From Cytobacillus oceanisediminis (GTDB taxonomy: Bacteria; Bacillota; Bacilli; Bacillales; Cytobacillaceae), in contig NZ_QGTW01000008.1 of assembly GCF_003182355.1 (NCBI RefSeq), positions 186,001 through 250,000 on the forward strand: a DNA stretch of 64,000 nucleotides, written 5' to 3'. Each line of letters begins with the position of its first letter. Within the stretch, counting starts at the first letter, position 1. The notes under the pieces are model-generated. The model did not search any database and was not told where the DNA came from. It saw only the letters and a program-made list of their open reading frames with translations. The position numbers and the translations under genes are program-made. Shown piece after piece: positions 34,893-44,586 of this stretch.

Positions 34893-36179
34893 TTATTCGA
34901 AAAAGTATCCGAGGAACTTTTTAACTCTTGATGTGATTTTTTCTTCCGGCTGTTTTTCCGGCTTTGTTTTTGGTTGCGGTTGTTGTTTCTGAACTCGTTT
35001 CTCTTTTGTTTCCGGAACAGTTACTGGATGCTCCATTCTTCTGCCCTGTATCTTGGCATTCTTGTAAGCAAACTTGATCAGTCCGACAGCTGTTGTATAT
35101 TGAGGTTCCCTTACACCAATATAATCTGGGATTGCTATGCGCACCCTATTTTGGAAAACGACCTGTGCCAACTCCAGTATTCCCTGGGTATTTGCTACGC
35201 CCCCGCTAAGGACATAGCCCCCCGGAAGATCCTTGGCTCCAAGGCGCTTTACCTCGTGCTGGATAAGGTCAAATATCTCTTCCATCCTCGCTTCAATAAT
35301 GTCCGATATTTCAAGCTGGTTAAATTGCTGATGCTGGTCGCTGCCAATGATCGGAACACTAAATACTTCATCTTCGGATGCATGGTCATAGAATGCATAA
35401 CCATGCTTTGTCTTAATGTTTTCTGCATCTTCAGTAGATGTACGAAGGCCAATTGATAAATCTTTTGTTATATGGTCCCCGCCGACTGGGAGGACACTGG
35501 TTGCCTTCAATACTCCGTTTTCAAACAAGGCGATTGTTGTAGAACCGCCGCCAATGTCCACAAGTGCCACTCCAAGATTCTTTTCATCTTTCGAAAGGGC
35601 AAAAGCTCCTGCTGCCAGCGGCTGAAGCGTAATATCCATAATTTCAAGACCGGCACGTTCTACACAGCGCAGTGTGTTATGTAATATTGTTTTGGATCCG
35701 GTAATAATGGTGCCTTCCATTTCGAGGCGCACACCGATCATTCCGCGGGGATCGCTAATCTCATCTAATCCGTCAACGATGAACTGTTTAGGGATTACAT
35801 CAATGATATCTCTTTCAGGAGGGATGGATACGACCTGTGCCGCATCAATAACCCTAGCAACATCCTCGTCTGTAATTTCCCTATTTTCGCTGGAAACAGC
35901 TACTACCCCATGTGATGGCTGAAGCATAACATGATTGCCTGTAATACCTACAATCACATTTTTAATCTCCATTCCTATCATTCTCTCAGCCTGTTCAATT
36001 GCCTTTTTAATAGAATGAACGGTTTCGTCTATATCAACAATGGAGCCTTTGCGTAACCCTTCAGACTTCACATTGCCCACACCAATAATATTTAAAGAGT
36101 CATTGACCATTTCCCCAATGATTACTTTCACACTGGATGTACCGATGTCAAGACTAACATATATTTCATTGCTGTTCAT
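34893..36179 (-). CDS. ftsA: cell division actin-like protein FtsA
   Basis: FtsA tethers FtsZ to the membrane. The 428-residue product has the actin-type phosphate 1 motif YVSLDIGTSSVKVIIGE near residue 8, a SHS2 region, the phosphate 2 motif LVDIGGGSTTIALFENG near residue 208, and a C-terminal amphipathic helix (SRVKKFLGYFFE). The start at 36179 has AGGAGGTGCCAGAGA upstream. It is upstream of ftsZ as expected, with a candidate SigH promoter about 95 bases before the ATG. Confidence 0.96.
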   Translation of the reverse strand: MNSNEIYVSLDIGTSSVKVIIGEMVNDSLNIIGVGNVKSEGLRKGSIVDIDETVHSIKKAIEQAERMIGMEIKNVIVGITGNHVMLQPSHGVVAVSSENREITDEDVARVIDAAQVVSIPPERDIIDVIPKQFIVDGLDEISDPRGMIGVRLEMEGTIITGSKTILHNTLRCVERAGLEIMDITLQPLAAGAFALSKDEKNLGVALVDIGGGSTTIALFENGVLKATSVLPVGGDHITKDLSIGLRTSTEDAENIKTKHGYAFYDHASEDEVFSVPIIGSDQHQQFNQLEISDIIEARMEEIFDLIQHEVKRLGAKDLPGGYVLSGGVANTQGILELAQVVFQNRVRIAIPDYIGVREPQYTTAVGLIKFAYKNAKIQGRRMEHPVTVPETKEKRVQKQQPQPKTKPEKQPEEKITSRVKKFLGYFFE

Positions 36180-36269
36180 TCTCTGGCACCTCCTTTAGCA
36201 ATTCCGATTATTATTGAACAACAATCATTTTTTTGTTGTTTGTGTAAAATAAGTAGTTTATCTATAAAA

Positions 36270-36298
36270 TTATTCGTCAAAACTAATATATTCCCTTT
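36270..36298 (-). promoter_or_regulatory. Candidate SigH promoter upstream of ftsA
   Basis: On the minus strand AAAGGGAAT (36290-36298) and GACGAATAA (36270-36278) are 11 bases apart; the SigH consensus is RnAGGAwWW and RnnGAATww. The -35 has one mismatch (G for A), the -10 none. B. subtilis ftsAZ has a SigH promoter (P2) for the switch to polar septation, so a conserved one is expected. Confidence 0.5.
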
Positions 36299-36306
36299 TT
36301 TAAATA

Positions 36307-36669
36307 TCAATTTTTTTCTGTTTTTTCTTGGTTTTGGGACCATTTTGCAATTAGAATACGCCTTATTACCGCAATATTTTGGAATAGCCTGACTCCAAAT
36401 GCAAAAACGGCTGCTAAATACAAGTCTACACCAAGATGGACACCCAGAAAAGCTAAACTTGCTGCCAGTAAAATATTAAAAAAGAATCCGGAGACGAAAA
36501 CTTTTTCATCATAGATATTTTGAAGCTGTGCCCGAATTCCTCCGAATAGAGTGTCCAGTGCAGCAAGGACAGCGATGGATAAATAATTTGAGTATTCCTC
36601 AGGGATTGTTATATCCGTTAATAAACCAAGTATAACCCCTATGATTAATCCTAAAATAGGAAGCCACAT
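36307..36669 (-). CDS. sbp: small basic protein Sbp (DUF1290)
   Basis: The 120-residue membrane protein is of the DUF1290 family, next to ylxX and ftsA as in B. subtilis. Three to four hydrophobic segments are visible, starting MWLPILGLIIGVILGLLTD. The C-terminal end is basic (RRILIAKWSQNQEKTEK). Function is not established. Its start overlaps the ylxX stop by one base. Confidence 0.92.
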   Translation of the reverse strand: MWLPILGLIIGVILGLLTDITIPEEYSNYLSIAVLAALDTLFGGIRAQLQNIYDEKVFVSGFFFNILLAASLAFLGVHLGVDLYLAAVFAFGVRLFQNIAVIRRILIAKWSQNQEKTEKN

Positions 36670-37400
36670 TATGATTTGCCTCCTTCTTCAGGTTTCACAG
36701 GCTCCATATATCTGATTCTGAGTGCTTCGTCATAAGCCGGAACGGTAACAGGACCTTCAGGCTTATGCACCTTTACCCGAAGATTGTCTATGAAGAATTC
36801 CTCTGCAGATTTTGATACCTGCATTCGGTTGAACAGCTTCTCGGCAGACTGAGCGTTCTCTGTTATTACTTTTATTTCAATAGGGAGCCGGTTTAGTGCA
36901 TATCCGTCTATCATTGTTTCCCTGTTGATATCACGGATAACAGTAGTGTTGATGACCCGTCTCTCATCAATGGAAATATGCTGGGCATCATACATATTCA
37001 GCTCATTAACAAGCCTTTTAAGTAAATCAGGTGAGATAGAGTCTACTTGTTTCCCTAGAAGCAGTTCTTCATAAACCGGTTCAATGGTCAAAATGATCCC
37101 CGGTCCCGTCACTTCACTTAATCCGGCTTCCATTCTTAATTCCTCCAGCGTTTCACGCAGCACTTGCTCCTTGCTTTGTTTGCGCTTTGTTTCATATTGG
37201 GCAATTTTCTCTTCGTTTGAACTGATCTCGCGAAGCAGCTTCAATTGCAATTCCTTTTCTTTAAGTAAATCCTCTCTTAGCTGCCATGTATCCCTTGTAT
37301 CACGAACGACAGGTTCTTTTACAGTTTGAAACTGTACGGCAATCATAAAGCCGATGACTACCGTAATAAAAGTAAAGCTGAGTTTCTTTTTGCTGTCCAC
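36669..37400 (-). CDS. ylxX: YlxX, DUF881 family protein
   Basis: The 243-residue protein is of the DUF881 family. An N-terminal membrane anchor (about residues 8-26) precedes a coiled coil (about 40-80) and the DUF881 domain (MEAGLSEVTGPGIILTIEP near 92-110, HISIDERRVINTTVIRD near 140). Such pairs lie beside divIB and are likely septum- or wall-associated. The gene lies 84 bases after ylxW. B. subtilis YlxX has 237 residues. Function is unknown. Confidence 0.92.
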   Translation of the reverse strand: MDSKKKLSFTFITVVIGFMIAVQFQTVKEPVVRDTRDTWQLREDLLKEKELQLKLLREISSNEEKIAQYETKRKQSKEQVLRETLEELRMEAGLSEVTGPGIILTIEPVYEELLLGKQVDSISPDLLKRLVNELNMYDAQHISIDERRVINTTVIRDINRETMIDGYALNRLPIEIKVITENAQSAEKLFNRMQVSKSAEEFFIDNLRVKVHKPEGPVTVPAYDEALRIRYMEPVKPEEGGKS

Positions 37401-37484
37401 TTTAATTCCACCTTACTTTCCCGTATAAATCCTTTTGTGGACACATCGTTAAATTAAAAGGGAAGAATATTGAATTGATCGGCT

Positions 37485-38180
37485 TTAAGTCCCCAGTAAC
37501 GGTTCCATGATAATTTCATCATTTTTTTCAAGTGTAAATTGGATGTTTTCATCTACCAATGTATCCTTAACTCCGCCTGTTAAATTGAGAGCTGACGAAA
37601 GAACATCTGCATCACCTATAGCCGTGATAACAAAGGGGGCTGGATGCTGGTAGCCGTCTACTTCAATCACTGGCCCGTTGCAAACTACATAGGAGCTGTG
37701 GGATAGCCTCTGCCCATTTATAGAGACTGCGGCAGCTCCGGAAATATATAGCTCATTGACAACCTTAAATACATGGTGTTCATGAACTATATAATTATTG
37801 ATGTTTTCCTCATCTGGATTATAATCCCCATCTGCAAGGGTAACCTCTACACCCTCACCCTTTACTTTAACTTTACCGAGGTGCATCCTATATTTTTCTG
37901 CATCCTCAGCCAGGTTAAAATAAACCTGAGCTTCCTGGGACAGCTCTTTTTCAATTTCCAGGACATTTTCCTGCTTCTCATTCAGTTCCTTCTGAAGTGC
38001 CCTGTTTTTTTCCTCCAGTTCAACCAGCTGATTTCGAAGTTCCAAATCTCTTTCCCATTGCTTTCCCGTCATTGCGGATTTATCATTTTCCCCCTGGGTT
38101 AGGTGGTAGGAAAAGGCCATCATATAACCCAGCACCAGAAAGACCAATGAGAAAATGACATGATTACCCTTCACCTTCAT
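37485..38180 (-). CDS. ylxW: YlxW, DUF881 family protein
   Basis: This paralog of ylxX (231 residues when started at MKVKGNHVIFSLV, 38180) has a membrane anchor (about residues 7-25), a coiled coil (about 40-80), and the DUF881 domain (VEVTLADGDYNPDEENINNY, VSINGQRLSHSSYVVCNGP). An in-frame start 12 codons earlier (38216) would overlap divIB by 53 bases; I prefer 38180 because it gives the family length and a normal membrane anchor. Function is unknown; the pair is a standard feature of this cluster. Confidence 0.9.
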   Translation of the reverse strand: MKVKGNHVIFSLVFLVLGYMMAFSYHLTQGENDKSAMTGKQWERDLELRNQLVELEEKNRALQKELNEKQENVLEIEKELSQEAQVYFNLAEDAEKYRMHLGKVKVKGEGVEVTLADGDYNPDEENINNYIVHEHHVFKVVNELYISGAAAVSINGQRLSHSSYVVCNGPVIEVDGYQHPAPFVITAIGDADVLSSALNLTGGVKDTLVDENIQFTLEKNDEIIMEPLLGT

Positions 38181-38955
38181 TTTCTTCTTCAACCTTTTCA
38201 GCTCCCTCTGTCTCATATTCTTTAAAATAAGAGCCTACTTCCAAGTCGATGATGCCTTTTATTTCAGGATCCAGCTGGCTTACGATAGAGGGATAATGTG
38301 CCATTTTTTCTGAAAAACTTCTTAATGTTGCACTAACCTCAAAACCATCATTCATATAAAGAGTAATATGAAAAGAATCAGTATCTTTAGGAGTATGCTG
38401 TATCTCGGATATGGAATTTAAGACTTCTTCAGGCAAGGTCTCCAGTTCCCCGATCATCATTTTAAGTATATCCCCTTCTGAAAACCCGCTAAGGATAGGG
38501 GCGTTAACAGGAATCTCGGCTACCTTTACATCCTTTAAAATTTTCCCATTCTCCAAAACCGGCAAATAATGTTTCTCTTTTGTTATGTAGGCAATGCGCT
38601 TTAGTTCATCCACCTTTATGGCAACCGTGTTTGGCAAATGAATCTTTACATCGGAAGATTTAATTTCGGGCAGCTCTTTAAGCTTACCCTCGATAACCTC
38701 TTCTTCAACCTTCCAAATATTTGTTTTTTCAGTAACACCGCTGATTTGTATTATTTCTTCTTTATCATAAATTGAATTTCCGGATACCCTAATTTGCTTA
38801 ATGTGGCTTAAGGGCGATTGAAAGTATATAACTAAAACAATCAGCGAGAAGAAAAGCAGGAGCAAAAAAATCAGCCTTCTATTCGCTTTTTTCCTCCTCT
38901 GCTGTTTCAGTTTTGGTATTCGATCCTCAAGCGAGACAACCTTACTTTTCTCCAT
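38164..38955 (-). CDS. divIB: cell division protein DivIB/FtsQ
   Basis: DivIB works with FtsL and DivIC at the septum, with its bulk outside the membrane. The 263-residue product has a cytosolic basic N-terminus, one membrane segment (about residues 25-45), a POTRA domain (SPLSHIKQIRVSGNSIYDKE) and the FtsQ/DivIB domain. The ATG at 38955 follows GGGGTGAA by nine bases; a GTG four codons upstream lacks a correctly placed site. The length equals B. subtilis DivIB. Confidence 0.93.
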   Translation of the reverse strand: MEKSKVVSLEDRIPKLKQQRRKKANRRLIFLLLLFFSLIVLVIYFQSPLSHIKQIRVSGNSIYDKEEIIQISGVTEKTNIWKVEEEVIEGKLKELPEIKSSDVKIHLPNTVAIKVDELKRIAYITKEKHYLPVLENGKILKDVKVAEIPVNAPILSGFSEGDILKMMIGELETLPEEVLNSISEIQHTPKDTDSFHITLYMNDGFEVSATLRSFSEKMAHYPSIVSQLDPEIKGIIDLEVGSYFKEYETEGAEKVEEENEGEG

Positions 38956-39349
38956 TTTAAAATTCACCCCACATAGAAATGCGCAAGGCCCCGCCTATCG
39001 GCGACAAACTTAAGACCTCGAGCCGATGGCACCTGGATCTAGACAATTATCCAAGTTTGGAATTTTCCTCCCTTTACTAAAGCAAAAGCGCCGCACCATG
39101 TGCTTGAGCCAGACTGTGCCTTGCCTCAAAGAAATAATTTCTTAGAAAATAGGAAAAATGAAAATGGATGGCTCTTCCCCTAATAGCACCCTTTCGAATG
39201 GCTTGTCCATTTTTATTGAATTAGGAATACATAAGGGGAGAGAACGGCATGTTTCCCATGCCGTTTCAATTAAAAAACAATAAATTGGTTTGCATGTCTA
39301 AGAAATTATTATATCACAATAAATGGAATTCGTAAGGTATTATTCCCCG
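38956..39349. other. Intergenic region between murB and divIB
   Basis: A 394-base gap without a supported frame. It holds a repeat-like segment at 38976-39046 (GCGCAAGGCCCCGCC ... TCTAGACA) that resembles the fragment at 53366-53407, and an inverted repeat at 39243-39265 (arms AACGGCATG and CATGCCGTT) without a T run, so not an obvious terminator. Confidence 0.5.
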
Positions 39350-40258
39350 TTACTTTCGGCCGATTATTTCAACTTCTGTTTCCATTTTCACACCATACAA
39401 ATCGAAAATTGTATCCTTGGCATGCTGAATTAAAGCAAGCACATCTTCAGCTTTTGCATCCCCTGCATTTACAATAAAATTCCCATGCATATCGGATATT
39501 TTTGCTCCGCCTATTGAATGGCCCTTCAAGCCTGCTTTTTCAATCAGCTGGCCCGCATAGTCAGGCAGAGGGTTTCGGAAAATGCTGCCCGCACATGGGT
39601 AGTTCCATGGCTGGGTTTCCTTGCGGTAATCCTTGTTTTTCTGCATTGCTGAAGAAATCAGTTCCCTGTCTCCCTCTTTTAGCTGGAATACAGCTTCAGC
39701 CACGATCCCAGGCCGTTTTTTCTGCAGGATCGATGTTCTATAGGAAAATTCCATTTCTTCATTTGACAGCCATTCCATCTTCCCATCCTCAAATAGAATA
39801 TGGGCTTGGGTTAATATTTGGGAAATATCAGATCCATGGGCACCTGCGTTCATATAAACGGCACCGCCGATAGAACCTGGAATACCGCTTGCGAATTCAA
39901 GACCTGATAACCCTTTTTTGCTGATGATCGTCGAAAGGGCAACTAAGGAGTATCCCCCCCCTGCCTTTAACTCCGAACCATTAAGCTCCATTTCATCCAT
40001 GCCGCGGCCCAGTTTAATGACCGCCCCTTCTATTCCCCCATCGGAAACAAGCAAATTTGAGCCTCTTCCAATTGCAGTCCATTTTATGTTATGCTGACGG
40101 ATCAGATCCATCGTTTTTGCCAGGTTTTCTATGGAAGAAGGCTCTATAAACAAATCGGCAGGACCGCCAATTTTCATTGTTGTATGATTGGCCATTGGCT
40201 CGTTTTTTTTGATTGTGCCAATATTCAAATCTCTAAGCTTGCTGATAAATTCGTCCAT
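39350..40258 (-). CDS. murB: UDP-N-acetylenolpyruvoylglucosamine reductase
   Basis: MurB reduces UDP-GlcNAc-enolpyruvate to UDP-MurNAc with NADPH and FAD. The 302-residue product has the FAD motifs [17 protein letters not shown] near residue 24 and [24 protein letters not shown] near 115, and the catalytic Ser in [25 protein letters not shown] near 221. It is in line with murG, 68 bases downstream of it, as in B. subtilis. Confidence 0.96.
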   Translation of the reverse strand: MDEFISKLRDLNIGTIKKNEPMANHTTMKIGGPADLFIEPSSIENLAKTMDLIRQHNIKWTAIGRGSNLLVSDGGIEGAVIKLGRGMDEMELNGSELKAGGGYSLVALSTIISKKGLSGLEFASGIPGSIGGAVYMNAGAHGSDISQILTQAHILFEDGKMEWLSNEEMEFSYRTSILQKKRPGIVAEAVFQLKEGDRELISSAMQKNKDYRKETQPWNYPCAGSIFRNPLPDYAGQLIEKAGLKGHSIGGAKISDMHGNFIVNAGDAKAEDVLALIQHAKDTIFDLYGVKMETEVEIIGRK

Positions 40259-40326
40259 ATATACCTCCCTTTCTCTTTATTACACCTAAATTTATTTATT
40301 CTATGCATATCTGGCCTTCAAGGCTA

Positions 40327-41415
40327 CTATTGCAATTCGAGCATTAACCCGTATAGCCTTTTTGCCGCGTCTGGAATTCCTAAATTACGGGAAGCCTTCT
40401 TCATGTCATTCATTTTATTTGGATCGAGTATAATTTTGTCAATGCTATCAATAAGTTTTTTGCCTGTTAATTCTTTTTCCAAGAGCAGCTCTGCAGCGCC
40501 ATGGTCACTTAATGCCCTCGCATTCTTTTCCTGGTGGTTGTTTGTCACATACGGGCTTGGGATTAAGATGCTGGGTATGCCCAAAGAAGTGATTTCTGCC
40601 AATGTAGTTGCACCTGCACGGGAAACCACAAGGTCAGCACCTGCAAGAACCTCTGGCATATTATGAATAAATGGCTTGATGATTACATTTTCCGGGCTTC
40701 CAACCAGCTCTACTTCTTTCCGGACATCCTCATAGTGGACATCACCGGTAATATATAAAACCTGATAAGGTTTTTCTCCCAGCTCAGCGAGTGTTTTTAG
40801 TACCGCATCATTTAGCGGCCTTGCCCCCCTGCTGCCTCCAAAAATTAATACAGCAGGTGTGCCGGTTTTCAAACCTGCGGATAGCCTCCCCTTGATTCCA
40901 TCCTGCCCCAGTACTTCAGAAGCACGGGGATTGCCTGTTAAAATCGTTTTATTCTCCGGAAAAAAAGCCTTTGCTTCTTCAAAACAGACTGCAATGCGAT
41001 CTACATATCTGCTAAGAAACTTATTGGTTAACCCCGGAACACTGTTTTGTTCATGGATGATTGTCGGCATGCCAAGTTTTGCCGCAGCATAAACCACAGG
41101 GCCGCATACATATCCGCCCGTTCCAATCACAATATCAGCTTTGAAGTCTTTTAGCATTTTTTTGCTTTCACGGACTCCCTTTAAAAACCTTAACACTGTT
41201 TTCACATTTTCTAAAGAAATCTTCCTCTTAAAACCGGTTATATGTATAGACTTAAAAGGTATGTTTTCACGTTTGACTATCGTATTTTCCAATCCTTTTT
41301 CAGTGCCTATATATAGAAATTCGGCATCTTTATGTTCTTTTTGGATTTCTCTTATGAGCGCAAGGGCCGGATATATATGTCCGCCAGTTCCCCCGCCGCT
41401 AACCGCTATTTTCAT
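40327..41415 (-). CDS. murG: lipid II synthase MurG (UDP-GlcNAc transferase)
   Basis: MurG adds GlcNAc to lipid I on the inner membrane face. The 362-residue GT-B enzyme shows the glycine-rich start [19 protein letters not shown] near residue 4, the second domain motif [12 protein letters not shown] near 191, and [20 protein letters not shown] near 261. I use the ATG at 41415 (MKIAVSGGG) with AGAGGTG upstream; a longer frame reaches into interspersed element D and is unlikely. Confidence 0.96.
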   Translation of the reverse strand: MKIAVSGGGTGGHIYPALALIREIQKEHKDAEFLYIGTEKGLENTIVKRENIPFKSIHITGFKRKISLENVKTVLRFLKGVRESKKMLKDFKADIVIGTGGYVCGPVVYAAAKLGMPTIIHEQNSVPGLTNKFLSRYVDRIAVCFEEAKAFFPENKTILTGNPRASEVLGQDGIKGRLSAGLKTGTPAVLIFGGSRGARPLNDAVLKTLAELGEKPYQVLYITGDVHYEDVRKEVELVGSPENVIIKPFIHNMPEVLAGADLVVSRAGATTLAEITSLGIPSILIPSPYVTNNHQEKNARALSDHGAAELLLEKELTGKKLIDSIDKIILDPNKMNDMKKASRNLGIPDAAKRLYGLMLELQ

Positions 41416-41445
41416 TCTTTCACCTCTTAAAAGAGTCTTATAAAA

Positions 41446-41645
41446 AGGCTCTGTTAACTTCCTGTTGATTTCCGCTCCATGCACTCAGCGAACCGCAGGC
41501 GGTCCGACGCTCCTCCCGCAGGACTTTGAATAAGCTTCTCCGATTTACACCGCAAGAAGGAAATACGTATGCATTTTTGAGGATTTCACGCCTTCCATTC
41601 CCAAACAACGGGTGCTAAAATCATCATTTAGCTTTAACACAGCCC
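41446..41645 (+). repeat. Interspersed element, copy D (between murG and spoVE)
   Basis: It starts AGGCTCTGTTAACTTCCTGT and continues TGATTTCCGCTCC; it ends in AGCTTTAACACAGCC, so the outer ends AGGCTCTGTTAA and TTAACACAGCC are inverted. The inner right end is decayed (CCATTCCCAAACAACGGG). It lies 31 bases upstream of the murG start and would be in the murG leader. Confidence 0.8.
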
Positions 41646-41908
41646 ATAAAAAGAAAAGATTCGCATAAACTAGGACTAATGTCCAGCACTGCTCTATTCT
41701 TTTTCCGAGATGATGATCCAACGCAAGAGTGAACACTCTCTGTAAAAAAAATCACTCCCCCGCTTTTCCCTATTCTACTATATTTAAAACGAATAGATAG
41801 GAACGGATACCATAATGTTAAAGAATTGTAATAATGCAAAGCCTTACATTGCTTGCTTTATTAAATGATAATAGGAGAAAAGGCCGGATTTCCCTTTTTG
41901 ATGACTCC

Positions 41909-41937
41909 AAAAAAGAAACCCTGTATGACAGGGTTTC
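41909..41937 (-). terminator. Rho-independent terminator of spoVE
   Basis: On the minus strand GAAACCCTGT pairs with ACAGGGTTTC (41915-41937), followed by TTTTTT. It lies 28 bases after the spoVE stop. The 260 bases between it and element D contain no frame I can support; they should carry a murG promoter. Confidence 0.9.
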
Positions 41938-41964
41938 AGAGATAATACATCTTCAGAACAACTT

Positions 41965-43065
41965 CTAGTACCGTGCATAACGGCTTATATTTAGTAGAAC
42001 CCCTATAGCCATAAGCATGAGGGTGAGTGATGAGCCTCCATAACTCAAAAAGGGAAGAGTAATGCCGGTAACGGGCATCAAGCCGGTTACAACCCCAATA
42101 TTGATCATTACCTGAATGGCAACCATGGCAATAATTCCTACAGCCAAAAAACTTCCGTAAAGGTCAGGTGCACCCAATGCAATCCGTATCCCACGCCATA
42201 AAAGAAGCGCGAATAATAATATAACAAATGACCCGCCGATAAAACCCAGCTCTTCAGCTAAAATAGCAAATATAAAGTCTGTTTGCGGCTCCGGAAGATA
42301 AAAAAACTTCTGTCTGCTTTGGCCAAGCCCCAACCCGAACAATCCTCCCGGCCCAATGGCATAAAGGGATTGGATAATTTGGAATCCGCTTCCTAATGGA
42401 TCTTCCCACGGATCCAGGAAGGATGTAATCCGCTTAATTCTGTATGGAGCCGACAAAACCAGCGCAACAAATCCCGCCAAACCTGCGACACCAAACCATA
42501 CAAAATGGCTGATTCTGGCTCCTGCTATAAAGATCATAACCACACAAGTCCCGACCATAACCGTTCCTGTCCCTAAATCAGGCTGAAGCATAATCAATCC
42601 AAAAGCCAAAAAAACAAGGCCTAAAGATGGAACAAGTCCTTTTCTGAAGGACGTAATGAGCTTCTGCTTTTCAGATAAGAACTTTGCCATAAAGACGATC
42701 ATGGCAAGCTTCATGAATTCCGAAGGCTGGACGGAAAATGCGCCAACTCCAATCCAGCTTCTTGAACCATTCCGTACATTTCCGATTCCCGGAATTAGCA
42801 CCAGCAGCAAAAGCACAAAACAGACAATTATTAATACTTTGGCCCATGTTCTCCACGTCCAGTAATCAACATTCATAATAAAAAACATAGCAATGATTCC
42901 AACGCCTGCAAAAAGCATTTGCCTTTTTGCAAAGAAAAAGGAATCATCAAATTTATAGTCTGCCCATATCGCACTTGCGCTATAAACCATGGTCAAGCCT
43001 ACAGCAAGCAGCATAAACGTGACAATCATTAGTATAAAATCGGGAGTGGTTTTTTTTGTCGGCAA
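41965..43065 (-). CDS. spoVE: SpoVE, SEDS-family lipid II polymerase for spore cortex
   Basis: SpoVE is the SEDS glycosyltransferase of cortex synthesis, partnered with SpoVD. The 366-residue protein has about ten membrane segments and the family motifs VYSASAIWADY near residue 25, NGSRSWIGVGAFSVQPSEFMKL near 109, and GVVTGLMPVTGITLPFLSYGG near the end. The TTG at 43065 with GAGGTG 7 bases upstream gives exactly the B. subtilis length; a longer frame from 43086 lacks support. It lies between murD and murG as usual. Confidence 0.95.
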   Translation of the reverse strand: MPTKKTTPDFILMIVTFMLLAVGLTMVYSASAIWADYKFDDSFFFAKRQMLFAGVGIIAMFFIMNVDYWTWRTWAKVLIIVCFVLLLLVLIPGIGNVRNGSRSWIGVGAFSVQPSEFMKLAMIVFMAKFLSEKQKLITSFRKGLVPSLGLVFLAFGLIMLQPDLGTGTVMVGTCVVMIFIAGARISHFVWFGVAGLAGFVALVLSAPYRIKRITSFLDPWEDPLGSGFQIIQSLYAIGPGGLFGLGLGQSRQKFFYLPEPQTDFIFAILAEELGFIGGSFVILLFALLLWRGIRIALGAPDLYGSFLAVGIIAMVAIQVMINIGVVTGLMPVTGITLPFLSYGGSSLTLMLMAIGVLLNISRYARY

Positions 43066-43233
43066 CGCAATACACCTCGAATGCAAGTTTTAGGGCTAAT
43101 CAAGAAAGCAAATCGCCAGCGGTCAGATTTTGACCTTCAGACCTTTTTGCTTAACCGATTAAAAAGCTCTAATTGTACCGCGAAGGAGATGTATGCCTAA
43201 GCTGTTCTTTCCTCTAGTCCCGCAGACAAGCCC

Positions 43234-44586
43234 TTATTTAAGCTTATGCACCGCATCTATAAACATGTCTCCCCGAACCTCAAAAGTTTTATATTGGTCC
43301 CAGCTTGCACAAGCCGGAGAAAGCAGAATGACATCTCCAGGCTCAGATAGCTTAAAGGCAGAAGGTACGGCTTTTTCAACATTATCGACACGCTCGATTG
43401 TTTTTATTCCGGCTTCCAAGGCTGCCTTCTCAATCTTTTCTGCTGTTTGTCCAAAGGTAACAAGAGCTTTAACCCGTTTTAAAGATGGAATTAACTCATC
43501 AAAACCATTTCCGCGGTCTAGCCCTCCAGCCAGAAGAATGATAGGATCGCTAAAAGCTGATAATGCATTTTTCGTTGCCAAAATATTTGTCGCTTTGGAA
43601 TCATTGTAAAATTTCCTGCTCTGGTATTCGGCCACATATTGAAGACGGTGTTTAACACCGGCAAATGTACCTAAGACGCTAATAATTGCTTCATTTTCAA
43701 CCCCGGTCAGCTTGGCTGCTGCCATCGAGGATAATATATTCTCAAGGTTATGCGCTCCCGGTAAGGCGACATCTTTTCTTTCCATCACCTTTTCGCCATT
43801 GAAGCAAATCCATCCATCTTTAACATAAGCGCCTTCAGACAGCTCTTTTGTTGGTGAAAAAGGGATAATTTTCGCCTTGGACCCTGCTGCAACTTCCATA
43901 ACTTCCGGTTGGTCGGCATTAACTATGAAGTAATCATTGCTTGTCTGATTCATCGTAATATTCGCTTTGGCAGCATGGTACTCTTCTATCGTTCCATGGT
44001 AGTCCAAATGGGCATCATAAAGATTTGTCAATATAGCAATACGTGGCCTGAACTCCTGTATGCCCATAAGCTGAAATGATGATAGTTCAATCACGATATT
44101 ATTTTCTTCAGCAGCTTCCTGTACAACTTCGGAAGCAACGGTACCGATATTTCCAGCAATCAGCGGCTTTTTGCTGCCTGCCTGAAGCATTTCAAACGCA
44201 AGTGTGGTTGTAGTCGTTTTACCATTTGTGCCTGTAATAGCAATAAAAGGAGCTTCAGATACCTGATAGGCAAGCTCTACCTCTGTTATAACGGGTATGC
44301 TCTTTTCCTCGGCCCCTTTAATCATAGGATTATGGTATGGAATCCCCGGGTTCTTAACAATAAGCTCAAACCCTTCTTCCAGGAGTTCAATGGGATGGCC
44401 GCCGCAAATTACCGTAATTCCCTGCTCAAGCAGCCCCTGGGCTTCAGGGTTTTCCGCCAGAGGCTTAAAATCATTCACAGTAACAAACGCTCCGAGTTTA
44501 TGTAAAAGGGCAGCTGCACCAACTCCGCTTTTTGCCAGCCCCAACACTAATATTTTTTTATGACGATAGCGATTTATCTCCTTCAC
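43234..44586 (-). CDS. murD: UDP-N-acetylmuramoylalanine--D-glutamate ligase
   Basis: MurD adds D-Glu to UDP-MurNAc-Ala. The 450-residue ligase has the ATP motif [14 protein letters not shown] near residue 114, a central domain with the substrate motif [16 protein letters not shown] near 184, and the C-terminal domain with [16 protein letters not shown] near 328. The length is standard. It begins directly after the mraY stop with no gap. Confidence 0.96.
   Translation of the reverse strand: MKEINRYRHKKILVLGLAKSGVGAAALLHKLGAFVTVNDFKPLAENPEAQGLLEQGITVICGGHPIELLEEGFELIVKNPGIPYHNPMIKGAEEKSIPVITEVELAYQVSEAPFIAITGTNGKTTTTTLAFEMLQAGSKKPLIAGNIGTVASEVVQEAAEENNIVIELSSFQLMGIQEFRPRIAILTNLYDAHLDYHGTIEEYHAAKANITMNQTSNDYFIVNADQPEVMEVAAGSKAKIIPFSPTKELSEGAYVKDGWICFNGEKVMERKDVALPGAHNLENILSSMAAAKLTGVENEAIISVLGTFAGVKHRLQYVAEYQSRKFYNDSKATNILATKNALSAFSDPIILLAGGLDRGNGFDELIPSLKRVKALVTFGQTAEKIEKAALEAGIKTIERVDNVEKAVPSAFKLSEPGDVILLSPACASWDQYKTFEVRGDMFIDAVHKLK

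Noticed and set aside
39243-39265. Terminator before murB
   Set aside because: The hairpin is good but no T run follows on either strand, so I left it as an inverted repeat.
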